Source: Nephromyces sp. MM_2019 (Eukaryota > Apicomplexa > Aconoidasida > Nephromycida). Taken from it: DNA of 64,000 nt. The notes under the pieces are model-generated. The model saw only the letters and a list, made by a program, of their open reading frames with translations. It did no database searches and was not told the DNA's origin. The stretch lies in contig JADHZB010000486.1 in the NCBI GenBank assembly GCA_015657535.1, forward strand, positions 27,732 to 91,731, read 5' to 3'. A program made the position numbers and the translations under genes. Of the stretch, positions 36,901 through 50,706 are shown piece after piece (position 1 is the first letter of the stretch; every line of letters starts with the position of its first letter).

Positions 36901-39900
36901 GTCAGCCTGTCATGCGTTAGAGATAGTGCTGCCTGGTACATACACACAGGCATATCATTAATGGCATCCACTAGAATTCATAATACCCCATAAATAATAG
37001 TACACAACTTATATTTTTATATTTCACACCTATTTTCAATTTTTATGTATCACACACATGTCATATTATTAGATATCAAACAAATGTGATTTTTTTTTGT
37101 ATCACTCAGAAGTCCTATTTTTGTGTATCATACATACATCCTATTTTATATATTACACAGATATGAGACTTGAGGGTTTGAATAGTTTTTAGGCTATTCT
37201 ATACCTATTTAAGTTTTACTTGAACATAGACTATTATGCAAAATTGACATGAGCATATATATGATAACCTTCTTTATCTCTCAACTACTTATATAGTTTG
37301 TGTCTAATACAATTTTTTCCTATTTACTCTATCTCATTAATCAGACAAAAAGTGGCCTCAACTTGAATCTCATTTTCACCGTCTATGGACTTCTAGTCTA
37401 AGGGCTATGGATGATTTAGAGCCCTCAGTTATAAATACTGCAATTAAAATGAGTAACACATTGAAACAAATTAGCTTACGCTTTGTTGCATCTCCTAATC
37501 AAAATATAAGCCAAGTAATTCTATATATGTGCATGCACTCATATAGGATTTATGAATTCTTATGATTATCTTAATCAATTTATTTTATCCTACACAATCA
37601 CGTAACTAATATAAGAAAAAAAATTATGTACAACCTGCTCAATAGTAGGCTAAAGACAAGTTCTTTATACACATTTTGTTTACACACCTAACAAATTTAT
37701 TTAGTCTTGTTTGGAAATTCTAATACCCTTGTGTCAACGACAATGTGAAACTCAAGGCAAAGGAACGGTAAGATCATATATATGACTCAAACATCCTATT
37801 CGTTACACCTATATAACTGATTCGTTAGATATCGAATATACACACTTGTCTGATGATTAGATATACTTAACAACACCGCCCATTGAAGATATCCATCAAC
37901 TATACACTTCACAAATACACTAACTAGTTCATATATTATTCTTTGATATAACCAGACATTGTTGACACTCAGACATAAATATAATTCAATCAAACACACT
38001 AAGAATATCCCTGAAACTTAAATAATTACGCATCCATATTTTCAAATATCCTTATATACACATATATATATATATATTTATTTATATATTGTGAATTCTA
38101 TAAAATCCTTGATTAGATAAGTAAATTCTGCTCGGATCTAATCTACGAGTGTGTAGGTGCCAGTGGGAAGAATATAAAACCTCTCTTACCCCAAATTATA
38201 CCGTTCCTGATTGAATCATTATCTGGTTTTGAGCCTGATGTTATGAATCAGCTACAATACCACACAGAGTCACTTATTGGGTGAATTAGAATTTAAACAC
38301 ACTGGTATAAAAGCTATTAAAATGATAAATATATAATGTGTGTATACACAGCATATCTCAACAGCAGTTAGAGGAAAAGCGGTATTATTTTAGCCAAACG
38401 AGCCCTTCTAGTACCCTTCTACAAGATTTGGTATCATTACATTTTGATTCTAATCATTAGATTTAAATTTATAGTTTATAAATGAACTATATAATATATA
38501 ATATGTGAAGCTTTTATAGCTAGTTTTGTAATTTACTATCACCTTTACTATTGGGTTTAGACATCTGATACATCATTTCTATTAGGCTACTTAAGCTTTC
38601 GAATTATATGGTTTGTGTACAATTAGATTTATACATCTTAAAATGATCTACTCATACACCTGCTTCAACTTAATATTGTGTGTAGAATTATATTAATCTA
38701 TCTTGAAATCATACATTTAACTAAACAAAATTTCGCTATAACGGTTATCCAAATAAATGTATAAAATAGGTAAAGTATATGGACTCGGACATTTTGAGTA
38801 AAGTTTCATCGCGTATCCTCCAATTAGCCAAAAATGGTTTAGGTGTATCTACACGGTATGTAATATGTGTATCTCTTTTTAAAATTTAAAAACTTATTTA
38901 CCCATATTTTTGTGATATATTTGTTTCAGTGGTGGTGCACTACGTTTTATAAATTGGTTAACTCTACAATCTGAGCCTAAAGCACTTGACAGCACACAGG
39001 CAGCAAAATTCTTTAGGGTGAATTTAAGCTTTCTTATTTGTTTAGATATAACAAAACGTGTATTGATAATATATGTAATATTGTTAAATAGAGTTCTTAC
39101 CTAGCTACACATAACCATCATTTTATTTATCCTTCATATATAGGGAATAATCCCATGCTTATTTGATCACTCTGCAATTATAAAAACTGCCGCAAGCACT
39201 CTCTTTGTAAGCCTTTGTGGCCATAACGACCCACAACTGATCTCAAAGGTAGATATCTACACACATAATTTATTGATACTTTCCTTGATATTATTTTTAG
39301 AACACATGTCGTAATTTTCAGTATATAAACTACTTACCACACACATTTTCGTCTCATTGTGATTTATTGACCAAATATAATATACCTCCTCCAATGCTCA
39401 TTCCATTGATTTACTCACTATAAATAATACTTCCTGTTAGGCATACACACTATTATCCTTTAATAACATACTTATTACGCATAAAATATTGAGCACAACC
39501 AGCTGCATCATTTAATCCTATAATGACTTACTTATAATGCTTAATATACCTGCTTATTACACATTCAATTATCCACTAATATAATTTACTCTGTATGCAT
39601 CATATATCAAACTCAACACACACACCATTATAATGATTTACTCACTGCCGACCTTATACCCTATAATATACACACACATTTTTATGATAAAACTTTCACC
39701 TCAGATTCTTTGTGAAGATTTATTAATTCCTCCACCCGAAAGCGCTGTTGAACAGAAACCTCGAAATGCACAGAGACTTGTTATAGGCAGATTGATGACT
39801 GATATAAGCAAGTACTAAATTTTCTATTATTTTTTGTAGACCATGAGAGTTTTGTATAATTTGCTAATCCTGTGTTAAAATTGATTTATGAATCAATATA

Positions 39901-42189
39901 TTTTATTTCCACATGTGTTTTTATATCACCTTTAGTATCTTATTTACAAAATTTGAATTCCCTTGTGTGCAGAGAATATTCACAAAAGTTAAATCATACA
40001 CCAGCTAAGGCACGATTGGTCTCTATGAGTTATATCTTATCATTTAGTTTGGATAAAGAAGTATCTAAGAGTTGGAAATCTTTGTTTGATGAATTGGCAC
40101 CCATTAAAACCAATACACTCAAGTATTACCTATCTAATGTGTGTAAACAATGCTCTGTGGTAAGTCAAATCCAATTCCTTAATTGGGACCCATACTAAAA
40201 TCCTAGGCTGACTTGAATACTCAGGAGGTGAATTCAAGCTTCCGTGAAGATAAGATTGCTGCATCAAGAGCTATTAATGATCTGTGTAAAAACATCGAAT
40301 CTATGAACACTTTTGACCTGGTAAAATTAAGTGTAGAAACTTTAATACCACCTCTTAATTATTAATATACATCTTAAGAACACTTTCATCTACAATATGT
40401 TTCCTTTCAGGATGATGATCCTGCAGATAGACCCATTGAATCTGTAATTGAAATGTATACTCAAACTTCAGAAAGTATTAAGAGATCTCAACCATACCCA
40501 GGTATATCTCAGCTAGTCAAATCGTTAATTGACCTCTTTAACTTACTTAAGCCACACATGAATTCCCTGATCACATTTGGCAACCCACTTGAGGTATATC
40601 AGTAACATTTGTGCAAATAAATACACAAGTATTTTACCATGACTAGCACTAAGTAACAATAGAGTAATATATACATCTGACACATCCTAACACACAATAG
40701 TCTACCTATTCACACAAAACACACAATTCTAGATGGCATGATTTCACTCAATATTAAGCACACATTAGGCAAGTATCTGACACCCATATACAACACTTTA
40801 TTTCAGCATTTACATAAATTCATGCAACCCTGATCTTTTGATTGTTAGTATTCAAATAATAATAGCTATCTTATAAACACCCTACAATCTAAATAACTTC
40901 ATATCTAAATCTCATAAATTGTATTATATATAATAATACATTAAATCTCTCTTTAACTCGTAATTAGGCTGCCATCACAATATGTAATAAGGCCACTTAC
41001 CTCGATCAAAGTGAACTTCTTTTAATGATTGACTTCAATCTCTCGAAAATCAAGGAACTGTTTACACTAGACTATGAGCTATTGGAAAATTGTTTAAAAA
41101 AGGTAAATTCTCGTTTAATAATTTAAAAATTTTTACACACAAGATTTGGTTCTGAAAATTTCAAGATATCATCAATTAAAGGTAGCTAGAAATCTTTTCA
41201 TTTATACCTCCCCATTTAGATACTTTTTGCAACCACTAAGGATACTGATAATAATAAAATCATGTTGGACCTTACATTCATTTCAGCTATGAATGTCTGG
41301 ATTACATGTATTTGTCTATATAAAGAGGATAGACACCAACATCAACACAGTAACGACTTCTTTACATTTGAAAAACTTATTATGAGTTTATCAGAGTTCA
41401 TAGTTAATCAATCTCATGAAATCAAGAAAATTGAGGTTACTTGAAGCATCCTTATATTATCTAACCTTTCTGCATATATATATGCTACTCTAATATTATA
41501 TCTAATAATTGAGTTATATCTGATCAAATAATATTGTGCATTCTTGATAGCATTTTCTTGCCCTATATATATATATATATATGTTGCAAACATATCATAT
41601 TCTTTGTCATGTGTATCTGCATTAAAAATTTTGCATGTGCTGTGGCATTTCTCAGATATATGACCGATTGTTTACAAATTTATATAACTTGGCCATTCCT
41701 TTTAGTAAATTAAATATTGATATAATGTACTTCACTGAAGTATTCAAGTATTTGTTCCAAACACTTCAAAAAAAGAAACCACACCGGTAAAGACATAAAT
41801 GATATTTACTGCAAACGCATACATACAAGCTTGTTTCTATATAATGTAGGAGGTTTAAGGCAACTTTGAACAGCGCTAATTCATTAATCAGATTTTTTCA
41901 AGCGATCTCAACAGATGATCAAGACGAAATAAACTTTTACAAAAGTCTTTCAAATAAGCTTCATCAAGAAATGATATTCTCTGTTAACTTGGAAAGGCTT
42001 AGATTCGATAACCCATTCATTGACTCATCTTTTTTTTCATTATTATATATTTGTGTATTTTTAATTGAGCCATTTGAAAGCCACATTAATGACGACAATG
42101 CTTACGAAAACAAAACAACTCTTGAACAACTTAAGGTAATGAATTCTAAACTTCTCATCATAATCAACGAAATGAAAGATGAACACTGA
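30935..42189 (+). CDS. ECM29: ECM29, proteasome adaptor and scaffold (HEAT repeats)
   Basis: A large HEAT-repeat protein that binds 26S proteasomes, tethering core to cap and inhibiting defective particles. I join 23 exons in phase to 2113 residues: 30935-31015, 31136-31396, 31566-32577, 32735-33203, 33535-33961, 34215-34956, 35330-36351, 36776-36935, 37345-37514, 37705-37767, 38117-38280, 38352-38430, 38770-38855, 38930-39017, 39144-39248, 39705-39811, 39973-40159, 40207-40320, 40411-40593, 40968-41102, 41220-41435, 41656-41786, 41850-42189. It is somewhat longer than yeast or human ECM29 (about 1850). Matches by eye: N-terminal DEVLKKVIPKLLPLAFKQLL; LWTSSLRAMDDLEPSVINTA; GASGKNIKPLLPQIIPFLIE; and LAKNGLGVSTRGGALRF (human GVGLGTKGG). 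The first 1000 residues are mostly in three long exons; the second half is split into short ones. The donor at 34957 is a choice made on phase. Confidence 0.85.
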
Positions 42190-43275
42190 ATTATGTAACC
42201 AAAATATTATATATTAGTTTATGAACTTTGCTCTTAAACACACAAAAAAGCTACAATGAGCTAATAATATACCAACTATTACCTGTACACTCCAAAAATA
42301 ACAACAAATCTAATCATAAATATCAACTTAACTATGGATACAAGTTGCTAGCTATCTTTCAACAAGCTCAAACAGCACATACCTAAAAACAAACAGTTGA
42401 AAGCACTTAATTAGCTCTACAATGGATAAACTTATCCTCTAACCATTTGTAGGTTTTTTTTTTATAATATGTATTTTCAATTTTTTTCTCTGAAGCTTAA
42501 GTTTCATTTGTAAAATCATTACCATAAACTATTTCTTATTTTTAATTTGATAAATAATATTACATCCCATTTACATGATTTTTGAGGCTAAGTTATTTTA
42601 GTATAAAATTTAGAATACTAAGTATTTTATGTCTAATTAACTATCTAAACTCATTATTCCACTAAAGATATTATTTTAGCTACCAACATCCAATTTTTAA
42701 ATTTGTTACATCATATTATGAAAATTTTTGGTTTATATATAATTACATTAATTATTTACATAATTTCACATAAAGATACATCCATAAAAAATTTGTTTAC
42801 ATAGTATAGATAGCATTACACAAACACATAAATAGAGAGACATAATTATTTTCTTATGTGGGAGATATTATTTGAATAGAATAAGTAAACATAAATTCAT
42901 GCCATCAACTTCATATGAGTTCTTAATTTTTAGATGTGTTTTTGCAAGAGCAAAGGTCACTTTCATAGTTCTTCCAAATATAAAGATTTCCCACAGTTTG
43001 ATTTTTCTGGATAGTTGTATATATATATCTAAGCATAAATCTCTGTATATATAATACTACCTAAGGTGATTTTGATGTTAAAAATCAACCTAATGAGATT
43101 TATAATTTTAAATAAATATACCTTTTAATAAGTTTAGTCCAAGCTACTTGAATATGTCCTCAATTTGAATTTTTTTGATGAATTTTCCCTAAATATTTCA
43201 ACATATATTAACACAAATTCAATGGTACTGTAATTTTATTCACTATTTGAGATATATTATTTCACTTAAAACGCA
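42190..43275. other. Intergenic region, 1.1 kb
   Basis: A+T-rich spacer between ECM29 and the next + strand gene. A frame at 42872-43054 has no support. Nothing else is visible. Confidence 0.55.
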
Positions 43276-45214
43276 ATGCAAACTTTGTCCGATTGGAAGG
43301 GTTCCAATCTATATGAGAAAATTAATATAAATTCTAAGCATTCGAGGAACGCCAAATCACTCAAGAAATATACAACTAATAAACGAATCGATCACGAAAT
43401 TACTAGCTCTATAGAATTGAAAGGTGATGATCCCTAAAATCGATTATAGATTTAATTGAAAAGGATTAACTCAAGTGTAAAAATTAGTTGTGCACAGACA
43501 TGGAAAAGTCAATGAACACCCATATATACATTCACATTTATTATACATATTTTTTGGTTTAAAGCTCTTTTACATATACACCAAATTGTTAAAACAAGAT
43601 TTCACTCACTGCTTGATTTAATGTTTTGAGAATTTTTTAAACACTATTTTTGATAGGTATCTTTATGTATCTAAGTGCTAATTTTGAACTAAAGTTTATG
43701 CTAGAACAAATCACAATCATGAAACTCAGTATTAAATGTGCTTGTGATATAAAGATTTAAGTGTAAAGCCGTTGTTTGTGCATTCTAGAATGAAGTATAA
43801 TGTTATAAATAACATGAGAGTTGATTTAGAAAAGCTTAGTTGTTTTATAAATATAAAGTATAATGCCTTTAGGAAGCCTAATATAGAAAGTAAAAAGTAT
43901 GTAACCTCAAGAGAATAAATACAATTATGCTTATCTAGTCATTTTATTTAATTGATTTATGTCAATCAAACTATGTTTATTTCAATCAATTAGAAAATTT
44001 GAAGAAAAAGTCCGAGCATGAAGAAAAGCTAAGACTGAATAGCTCTAAAGAAGGTGGTCAAAAATACTTGTAATTTTCACAAATCCAGACAATTGCAATA
44101 ATCTATAATTATTTAATTAGAGTTTTTAGATTCAGAACCAAGTGAGCGAACTGATTGCAAATCAAAAGATTTTTTGGCTAATAATAATTACAAAGATTTA
44201 TGGGCAACAAACGAGGTTTGTAGATTTTACTGTTTCATGTACAATGTATAGATCAACTATAGAGGGAGCTGAGTCATTTTAAATCTACATAAACTGCAAT
44301 TGTGTATGAAAGGGGTCTTTCAGCCCACATAATACAACTATCTTTTAATTACACTTCTTTAAATTTCCTAAGGATATTTTTACCATGCATGCACTAGATA
44401 ATTAAGTGATTGTGTTAAGTATGGGCGATCAGGTATGCATTTAAATAAAAAAGTTTACATGACTGTTAGTTATATTCTATTGTAACATTTGTTACACAAT
44501 TTACTAGAAATTTAGATATAATTTATCTGATAGTTTTAAGACGCTTTTGTGAGATCTTTTTCCATTTAGAGTAACCATGCTTCAAGTTTAGATGACCGTG
44601 CTAAGGTTAGATTCTGTTGAGTGCAAATTGAAAATGATACAATTTACATTCATTATTTTATAAAGTTTTATAATTTTCAACTTTGTCTTAATATTTCTAG
44701 CCTATCGGATCTCAGAGATTATTTCATCATTTGCCAAATAAAATAGTATCAAACGAAGATTCATCTGAATCCATTTATGAGTTAATAGATCCTTTACAAT
44801 CACATAATGGTTTATTAGCCCAATTTATTGAAGAGTAAATTGATATTTTATTATAAAGGCTTAGCTTTTTTTAGGAGTAGAATCCATTACATTCTATACT
44901 TTAGAGAAATTTAAACACTTCTGAAAAATATGCTACACCCAATAGCTTTAAGGTCCTATCTGGCTTGAAATCACCAACTTATTTATACCTAATGTGAATT
45001 CAATCATATTGTTTAATACAGAAAGGGCTCAACTAATTTTACAAAGTCACCCTTATTCAATATAAAAACTACACATTACCATCCTGGAAAATGGGCCTAT
45101 TTTGCTAAATTTGAATGTTATGCCTGGAGTTGCTGTATGAACTATTTTGAAGATTCTTTGGGCTGTAATTCTCGAAAGTCTACTCAAAGAACATGGTGCC
45201 TCTCCAGTAAATGA
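43276..45214 (+). CDS. Unidentified protein with C-terminal HPG-WSCC-GC motif
   Basis: I do not recognise the whole protein. Seven exons (43276-43423, 43994-44053, 44121-44215, 44570-44605, 44701-44834, 44907-44993, 45022-45214) join in phase to 250 residues. The N-terminal half is basic and polar (AKSLKKYTTNKRIDHEI, then LKKKSEHEEKLRL), the middle acidic (GLLAQFIEE). The last 55 residues carry HYHPGKW...YAWSCCMNYFEDSLGC..., with the His/Cys spacing of the second half of a CHORD-type zinc site (HPG...WSCC...GC). Metal binding is inferred. Stopping at the TAA after exon 5 (44836-44838) would give a 158-residue protein without the motif; I prefer the longer form because a good GTAAAT donor overlaps that stop and both later junctions are in phase. 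A donor-like GTAAAT also precedes the final stop, so more exons are possible. Confidence 0.6.
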
Positions 45215-46662
45215 GGTCCCTGTATCCTCAATTCATTTCAAATAATCACTAATCCATATTCTAAATCCTTCATATAAATCTATTATTAAGCTTTTAGAGG
45301 CAAATATATTTTGATTTTGAAAAAGTGTAAAGTATGCCTTAGGTAAAATTTTCACACTATAAATAGATATCTCATTAAGAATTCTATCTAATTATTTGTA
45401 AACGAAATCGGTTAAAATATTGTTAACTAACATAGATCAACTCTTAATTAAAAAAAATAAATCTATTGCACATTTGTTTCACAATTTAAATTATTTGTAG
45501 TGAAAAGTTAGTTGCTCAAATTGAGACTATTCAGTTTGAAATCATAAGTGGGAGCTATAAATCCCTCAAATGAACACGTTTTAAAAAGCTTACATATATA
45601 TGATCCCATAGATCTGGATTAAAAATTATCTTGCTTAAGCAATCTCTTAAAGAATACATAGATATTTTTAATAAAATTTTAAATTACTACCAGTTAATAT
45701 GACACTTGTTGAGGAGTTTAATTTTTAAGTTTTGATACATATAATTTTATAAAACAGCTACGTAACAACAACACCCAAATGTAGCTGAACAGTTGGACTT
45801 TATTAATATTATCATGCACATATAAAAATATATTTGTCTGGGTAAAAGTCAATTGGTGTGATAATCTAAGCATATTCATATGTATTTAGGTATCTCAACA
45901 CACATTGGTTTGTGCATGTTATCGTAGCATATGCGACTACTCTATATTAAACTATGTAAATAGATAGATACATGTACATATACTTCAAGACGTGTCACAT
46001 ACGCTTAAACAAACATATCTCACCAACTATGTACTTGTAAAAACATTCTAATAAAGCAGCCAAACAAAGGCTTGCTGTTTTGTACCTATGTTCAGATATT
46101 TTTAGGCGCCTTTGGTATAGAGTAGATCATTGCATGCTTATTTCTAAGCATTAACTACTTCTTTTTTAAGACTGAGAGCATAGCGTTTATTAATCTAAAT
46201 TTGTTAGTTTCAACGAGTCTTGGAGCTAAAATTATACTTTAGACTAGGCCTTAATTGTAACTATGTTATTTAATCACCCTTTTCTAGCTATGTTGTGCAT
46301 ATTTAAATAATCACTGTTTGCTCCGATAATTTTTAATAATCAGCCAAAGATTCACAAGGATTAGTCTGACTTACTAGGCTACAATTACTAACTCACCTAA
46401 TATCATCAGGATCTACTCTTAAAACAAAACCTATTTAATTTAGCATGTTAAGCTTACTCATCAAGATATATTACGTTTTGGTCTAGGCAAAATAATTTAT
46501 ATAATCATTTAAGAGCTGATGCTTACACCTGTTAGATATACAAAATTTTCAGCCCCTTTATAATTTCAACTTATATTTTTTAGTATATATATACTTTCCT
46601 CTAGATTTTTAAACTCAACCTTAACTACATTTTCAATACTTAATCTGAATATATATTTAAAA
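45215..46662. other. Intergenic region, 1.4 kb
   Basis: A+T-rich DNA before ESF1. I cannot exclude a further small 3' exon of the gene on the left, but I see no clear coding frame, RNA gene or repeat. Confidence 0.5.
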
Positions 46663-49600
46663 ATGAAATCCAATGGCGTTAAGAAGGCTAAATTAAAGCC
46701 CGAAAATAGCGATGAAAGGTTTCAGACATTGAACGACCCACGGTTCCTAAAAGTACCTCTGAAAGATAAGAAAGTTAAAATTGACAAGCGATTCACAAAT
46801 TTTGTTAAGAATAACCATATACATAAAAAAAATAAACTAGACCCTTATGGAAGGCCATATAACAACCAGAAAAATGCTTCCGAATTCCAAAATGAGCTGA
46901 AAGATTTGTACTATACATCAGATGATGAATCTGCCGTTCAAGAAGGAATTAAAAACGTAGAATTAGCTGAAGATTCTACTACCTCTTCTATTGACCCTGA
47001 TGACACAAATTTGTCGTCTGATGATGATGTAAGCATCAATATTTTTATAATAAATAAATTCTTTATTGTTTAAGCTATATCATTTCAAATATGTGATGAC
47101 CCTGGGTATATCTCTCCTTATTTTTCTGCTTATAGGCCGACTTTCTTCTTGATCCTGAGAGAGAGGTACCACACACACTTTGGGAAAGTAATGACCAAGC
47201 TATCCCAAAAGTAAGTATCGATTTTCTCACATTACCTATAATTTTTCAAAACTGAGGCTTATGTTTGCTTAATTTTTATAGGGTGAAGCTACAAAGCGCC
47301 TAGCTATTATTGGCTGTGATTGGCACCAGATAACCGCCCTTGACCTACTAGTTTTATTACAATCATTCAACACTAGCACACTAAAGTCTGATGAAAGCAC
47401 CTTAGGAATGAGCACAAAAGGTCACTAACTACTTAGATTATATAAGTTGAAAAGGAGAGGATACCTTTTTAAAATTTGATCAAATTTTAAAAAGAACCCA
47501 ATGACCATGATTTTTTCTTTAAATGATTAAAAATTGAACCTAAATACATTTCATTTATTTATCACAACTCATCTAATAATAAAATACTTATTTTTTTCAG
47601 TAAAGGGAATTGATGAAGTAGCTATTTATCCCTCTGATTATGGCTTGCAGTGCATGGAGGAAGAAAAGTTGAATGGACCCAATTTGGTATTATTAATCTA
47701 TTAATTTGAATTATTCAACTTTTATTTCACATAATGTTTTTGTGTTTACTCAAGACTTTTAGTGACTCTGATGAAGAGGAGCCACCTACTGAATTCAAGC
47801 CTTTTGAAGTCCCTTCAGATGACAGTGACGATGAAAATATGGAAAACATAAAAACAGATTTAAAATTAGGTGTGATGAGAGAAGACCAAATCGCTTCAAC
47901 AAACTTAGCCTATAAATCTACTGAGCAAGAAGAGATTGAAAATCAAGAAAAATTAAGAGTTTACCAAGTTAAGCGTACTCTGTAAGTATAATTATGAAGA
48001 GTGCAACTTATTTCTTAGAAGCTTAAATCACTATTTTCTTTTAACCCTATTAAAAAATTACCTTTTAATCATTCACTTTATTTGATTTAATTGCCATAAT
48101 ATCCAATCAATACAGATACTACTATGCAGTTGTAACATGCTCGTCATTGGATGTTGCAAACAAGCTTTATGATGATCTAGATGGGCTTGACACAGTAATA
48201 CAGCACTATCCTATAAAATAATACATACTACATTTTTTAAATTACATTTTATAGAACATTGCTATTAATGGACTTGATTTGAGATTCATCCCTGATGACA
48301 TACAAATACCTCATCCAGCAACATCCATAGCTCATGATATTCCTTCAAATTATGAGGCACCACAGATCCTCGGAACCTCAGCTCTACGTCACTCTAAGGT
48401 AACATCATTTCTTTTTAAAATATTGATTTTATTTATAATACTATCATTTTTGATATCAGGTCAAATGCACATGGGATGAACCAGATGTCAAAAGGATAAG
48501 GATACTCACTAAAAGGTTATCACCGATCATATTTATTGATAAGTCATTAGGCCTTATATTTTTATTCATAATTTTGTAATGAAAATGTAACAAAGTTTTT
48601 AATAATTTTCAAGGAATTCGTCTAAGCTCAAACTTGTCTATTTTTCATTCACTTGTTGCCATACAATATAAGTATTTTGTAATAATTTGAAATGCCAATT
48701 TCTTTTAGTTTAATTTTTAAAGAATCTAATAAATTTCTTGCTTTCAGGTTCGACCCAACGGAGCTTGAGCAAATGGATATAGATGATTACATAGGCTCTG
48801 AAGATGATTTCAGTGAGGATGATCTTGCAGGCCAAAAAAATGGATTTTTCACGGTTGATGAATCTAATCTTGCTGAATACAGGAAAACTTTACTAGGGGT
48901 AAGTTGGCTGCCTTCACTTACTTAGCAGAAGCATACTTGACAACCAAACTTAGCTTTTGTTATACTTAGCTTTATATCAATAACAATCATGGAGTAGATT
49001 GGCACTCTTTTTAATTCTAAATTTGATTTTTCATTTATCAAAATTTAGGACCTCATAGATGACGATGATGAACCTATCAAAAAACCTAAACCTAGTGATA
49101 AACTCAAGATTGAATTTAAATCCGACCTAAAAAGTCTTAAGCTAGGAAAAAAACAAGCTGAAGCCAATGTCGATCCCTTTTTAACTTCACAATCATCATC
49201 TATAAATCCTAAGAAACCCACTAAGAAGAATAATAGGGATAATGAGGAAAGTACTGAAGATACAAAGGAGACTGCAAATCTAGAGCTCTTAGCTATGGAT
49301 CTAAAGAGAAATCGTCACTTTGACCTCAGAGAAGAAACAGAAAATCATTCAAAATCTAAGAAATCAAAGAAGCAAAAGAAAAAAGAAAAGCTAGAAAGTC
49401 AAGCTAACGATGATTTCAAATTGGACACAGAAGATAAACGCTTTTCAAAATTATTTTCTAACCCTGAGTTTTCTCTTGATCCAACACACCCTCAATTTAA
49501 GGTTAAAAATGTCTCAATGATAATATTTTTGAATTTATGTTTATATGCTTATCCTCATTTTTATATTATGTAGTCTACCACTGCTACCAAAACCCTCCTC

Positions 49601-49792
49601 GAGATGAAGAGAAAGCAAACTGCAAGTTTTAAGAAAACAAACAAGTCAGCTTCAACATCGAATAGTTCACTTAACTTAAAATCATTAACTAAAACAGCAC
49701 CACCAGCTACTAACAACACTCACTCTGATCAGGAACAGGCTGATGATATTGTGATTTTCGAAAAAAGGAAAACCAGAAAAAATTATTCTTAA
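46663..49792 (+). CDS. ESF1: ESF1, nucleolar pre-rRNA processing factor
   Basis: A nucleolar protein needed for 18S rRNA maturation in the small-subunit processome. Eleven exons (46663-47028, 47136-47210, 47282-47420, 47601-47686, 47755-47981, 48116-48194, 48255-48398, 48460-48515, 48748-48898, 49049-49501, 49574-49792) join in phase to 664 residues. Family landmarks: DPRFLKVPLKDKKVKIDKRF near the start; TKRLAIIGCDWHQITALDLL and EVAIYPSDYGLQCMEEE, the RRM-like core; YYYAVVTCSSLDVANKLYDD with DLRFIPDDIQ; the short conserved KCTWDEPDVKRI; and the C-terminal DKRFSKLFSNPEFSLDPTHPQFK. Acidic Ser/Asp stretches and Lys-rich tails are typical. The acceptor at 47753-47754 (CAAG) is chosen on phase. 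It is followed on the same strand by RRP6, another rRNA-processing gene. Confidence 0.95.
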
Positions 49793-50706
49793 TATCTCAT
49801 CAATAAAATTAACTTTCGCCCTTTAATTTTTTTGATTTAAAACGAACGTATTTTGTAGTTAAAAAGTTACCTGTGTTGTCAATTTAAACTTAAGTGAGAT
49901 ATAATTTCAATTTTAATAGAATTAACCAAAATTCTAAGTACCTAAAAGTATATATTGCTAGTGAACTTTACTATATATTTTAGATCCTGTTCTAAAAAGA
50001 CTCTTACCTATACCTATAATAAAAGAGATTAAATTTTTACTCCCCTATAAAAATAGCTAGTGTTTCAATATTGTAAATTTCAGTATACCATATCTATATG
50101 GCAAAAGAGATACATACAACTTTTGTATAAACCATGAAACAATAGTAAAAAGAGTTGTAAGCATTTTATGTTAAAAATACCTTTCAATATATTTTTGTAA
50201 CAAAAGTGTTATAAAGTACATAGTGAATCATTTGTGAATTATTACTTGAATACAAGAGATAGGCATTTCTAATACTACTTTATATCTATATAAAACCTAA
50301 ATCACTAGAGCTTTTTAGTCTTGAGTGTGTATACCGACACAATGTCTAGATGTATTCAAATTTTTTTATTAGTGTAAAGACTACCCTACACAAGTATACA
50401 TCTTAGTTTAGGCTTTGCTTGAACTACAGTAGTATGAGTTAACAATGGAGTTTAAAATTTCATCAAATATGTTGGTTGCCAATCATATAATTTGACGCTT
50501 AAGTTATTACAAGTTAAACACTAACTTATGGTTTTACCTAGGAATTAATAGCCATTATGTGTTCAAATATATATTTAAATCCATTGTTAATATAAGTTAT
50601 AACTTCTTGTCAATTTTCAAATAAAGCCACAATAAAGTTGGCATATAGACCGATTCACTTGTATAGCATTTTCTATTTATTTATCATCATTGACGTTCTG
50701 ACAAGT
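49793..50706. other. Intergenic region
   Basis: A+T-rich spacer between ESF1 and RRP6, both on the + strand. The frame that enters RRP6 is open from 50638 but has no ATG before 50707. Nothing else is visible. Confidence 0.55.

Noticed and set aside
44836..44838. TAA as the end of the 43276 gene
   Set aside because: It overlaps a good donor, and two further exons join in phase to give the HPG-WSCC-GC tail. The shorter form remains possible.
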